Source: Aliiroseovarius lamellibrachiae (GTDB taxonomy: Bacteria; Pseudomonadota; Alphaproteobacteria; Rhodobacterales; Rhodobacteraceae). Taken from it: 64,000 bases of DNA. The notes beneath the pieces were generated by a model. That model saw only the letters and a list, made by a program, of their open reading frames with translations, searched no databases and had not been told where the DNA came from. The stretch covers positions 496,001-560,000 of the forward strand of contig NZ_JAHEVJ010000001.1 in NCBI RefSeq assembly GCF_018599245.1, given 5' to 3'. The position numbers were made by a program, and so were the translations under genes. How positions within the stretch are numbered: position 1 is the stretch's first letter; each line of letters opens with the position of its first letter. Below are positions 63,867 through 64,000 of this stretch, piece after piece.

Positions 63867-64000
63867 TTACCCCAATCGGTCGATGCGCGTCGAGAGGTGG
63901 ATCAAGCTTTCTGATCCTCGGACCCCATCAATTTCGCCGATAATGTCCAAGGCTTGATCAAGATGCGCGGTGGAGGTGGCGGCCAGACGTAAAATCATGT
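63867..64000 (-). CDS. Lrp/AsnC-family regulator, C-terminal end (5' end outside window)
   Basis: The last 43 codons of a minus-strand gene ending at TAA 63867-63869. The peptide HLDQALDIIGEIDGVRGSES followed by LIHLSTRIDR matches the final helix and strand of the Lrp/AsnC ligand (RAM) domain, where LSTKIDR-type endings are common. The HTH lies beyond the window edge. The target is unknown. Confidence 0.75.
   Translation of the reverse strand, partial: MILRLAATSTAHLDQALDIIGEIDGVRGSESLIHLSTRIDRLG

Overview
The window looks like chromosome from an alphaproteobacterium of the Rhodobacterales (Roseobacter-type Rhodobacteraceae). Pointers are the fused PuuE-UraD purine protein, a DUF6280 gene, the pcm-tolC-PopZ-like neighbourhood, a glpS/glpV-type glycerol ABC locus, malonyl-CoA synthetase MatB, a DUF442-SQR fusion, and base composition that by eye is mid-50s %GC. 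There are no rRNA genes, CRISPR arrays, phage genes or insertion sequences. One tRNA (Cys) is present.

Layout. 1-1226: 3' part of a MATE exporter. 1223-2972 (-): DUF952, pyrD and arsC, chained by ATGA overlaps. 3108-6599: ureide (purine) degradation genes allE, a GntR regulator, allA and a puuE-uraD fusion; both outward promoters carry the palindrome TTGTTAACAA. 6810-8381: a periplasmic 5'-nucleotidase. 8607-11599: an amidase and matB. 11618-21994: a polyamine (putrescine) unit. Its leftward operon encodes a binding protein, ABC transporter, PuuA-like synthetase and PuuB-like oxidase. Its rightward arm encodes a GntR regulator, an aminotransferase and a second PuuB-like oxidase. A 13-mer, TTTTTTTTGATCA, is shared by the divergent promoters. 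21997-26080: a GlxA-type regulator and acnB. 26256-32502: the glycerol locus glpR/glpD/glpK, with the ABC transporter between glpD and glpK destroyed by a nonsense codon and one large deletion.

32919-45395 is the most distinctive part: a sulfide/persulfide and respiratory-stress island. It has a PepSY protein, a cytochrome b561, a membrane-anchored LuxR-type regulator, a bd-type quinol oxidase (cydAB plus a DUF2474 small subunit), a 1-Cys peroxiredoxin, Rrf2 and Crp/Fnr regulators, a DUF2892 protein, decayed YeeE/YedE genes, a His/Met-rich anchored protein with an internal duplication, a persulfide-dioxygenase-like MBL protein, the DUF442-SQR fusion and a SulP transporter. The palindrome GTGACAATGTCAC occurs in front of the peroxiredoxin/Rrf2 pair and again in front of the DUF2892 operon, which suggests one regulon.

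45757-64000 is mostly housekeeping: tRNA-Cys, a Pcm-like methyltransferase, tolC, a PopZ-like protein, cobQ, DUF6280, efp, an RluE-type synthase, ygfZ, an MsbA-like ABC exporter, a dual-specificity phosphatase, two aminotransferases, an unlisted 58-residue Tat-like peptide, valS, pgm, and the 3' end of an Lrp/AsnC regulator running off the right edge.

Three scars of internal deletion (glpS-glpV, yeeE, and its DUF6691 partner) suggest recent loss of uptake functions next to intact catabolic genes.
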